A stretch of DNA of 36,058 bases from Candidatus Poseidonia sp. (GTDB lineage Archaea > Thermoplasmatota > Poseidoniia > Poseidoniales > Poseidoniaceae). Positions 35,682 through 36,058 of this stretch are shown piece by piece. Below the pieces are notes generated by a model. The model was not told the DNA's origin and did no database searches. It saw nothing but the letters and a program-made list of their open reading frames with translations. The DNA lies in NCBI GenBank assembly GCA_016779705.1, contig JADHNB010000005.1:1-36058 (forward strand), written 5' to 3'. Numbering within the stretch: the stretch's first letter is position 1; each line of letters starts with the position of its first letter. Made by a program: the position numbers and the translations under genes.

Positions 35682-36011
35682 TCAGAAGCCCAGCCACCGA
35701 ACGAATCGCTTGAGAGGCGAACGGTGAGGAAGCCCCTCAGCACGCCCCAACAAGACGTCCAGTTCACCTGATTTTTCAACTTGAACCAAATCGTCAAAAC
35801 CGCCAACATGAACACCGCCCACGATGATTTGCGGCACGGTTCGTGCACCTCCCGTCGCTCTCGCAAAGGCTTGCTGAGTCCTCGGGTCGGCTTTCAATCG
35901 CCGTTCGGTGAACGCCACATCCTTTCGGCTCAGAAATTGTTTGGCCCGAGTGCAAGCGCCACAACCTCGATTGGTCCACAAAACGACCTCGGCGTCCGTT
36001 GGACGTCCCAT
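35682..36011 (-). CDS. Glutaredoxin family protein
   Basis: VVLWTNRGCGACTRAKQFLSRKDVAFTERRLKADPRTQQAFARATGGARTVPQIIVGGVHVGGFDDL (CGAC active site). Confidence 0.88.
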   Translation of the reverse strand: MGRPTDAEVVLWTNRGCGACTRAKQFLSRKDVAFTERRLKADPRTQQAFARATGGARTVPQIIVGGVHVGGFDDLVQVEKSGELDVLLGRAEGLPHRSPLKRFVRWLGF

Positions 36012-36058
36012 GGTTTCCGCTGGTCCATGCGGGTTTCAAGATTGGGGTTTGATGCGGG

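Noticed and set aside
1-36058. CRISPR arrays, IS elements, transposases, rRNA
   Set aside because: No regularly spaced direct repeats, transposase/integrase motifs or rRNA-like stretches were seen on reading through; not an exhaustive computed search.

Overview
The window is a compact, GC-rich, gene-dense archaeal chromosome segment. It is probably Thermoplasmatota (marine Group II/III-like). This is inferred from FEN1, an archaeal phosphopantoate-beta-alanine ligase, a Trm-G10-type tRNA methylase, TATA-like boxes about 24-28 nt upstream of many start codons, and a mixture of bacterial-type metabolic genes. I support about 40 CDSs and one tRNA-Arg(TCG) with encoded CCA. Recognisable products include FEN1, GlmM, ATP-type PEPCK, a DEAD-box helicase, cyclophilin, an isoaspartyl peptidase/asparaginase, a poxvirus/bacterial-type topoisomerase IB, class II fumarase, beta-carbonic anhydrase, HflX, a Pcc1-like protein, ExoIII, NadC, and a short sugar-nucleotide/GtrA operon. 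The most unusual observations are: (1) a class II fumarase with an N-terminal ribbon-helix-helix DNA-binding-like domain, sitting behind an ATTAAT-N5-ATTAAT repeat (11-bp centre spacing) in its own promoter; (2) an accessory-looking block after the tRNA, made of a zero-gap three-gene phosphatase operon divergent from a strikingly AT-rich orphan zinc-ribbon gene; (3) an AT-rich, hairpin-containing codon patch inside the HflX G domain; (4) a single symmetric TATA-like element equidistant from the divergent hflX and pcc1-like start codons; (5) convergent genes that abut or interlock their stop codons throughout, leaving no room for terminators. No CRISPR, rRNA, transposase or integrase was seen.
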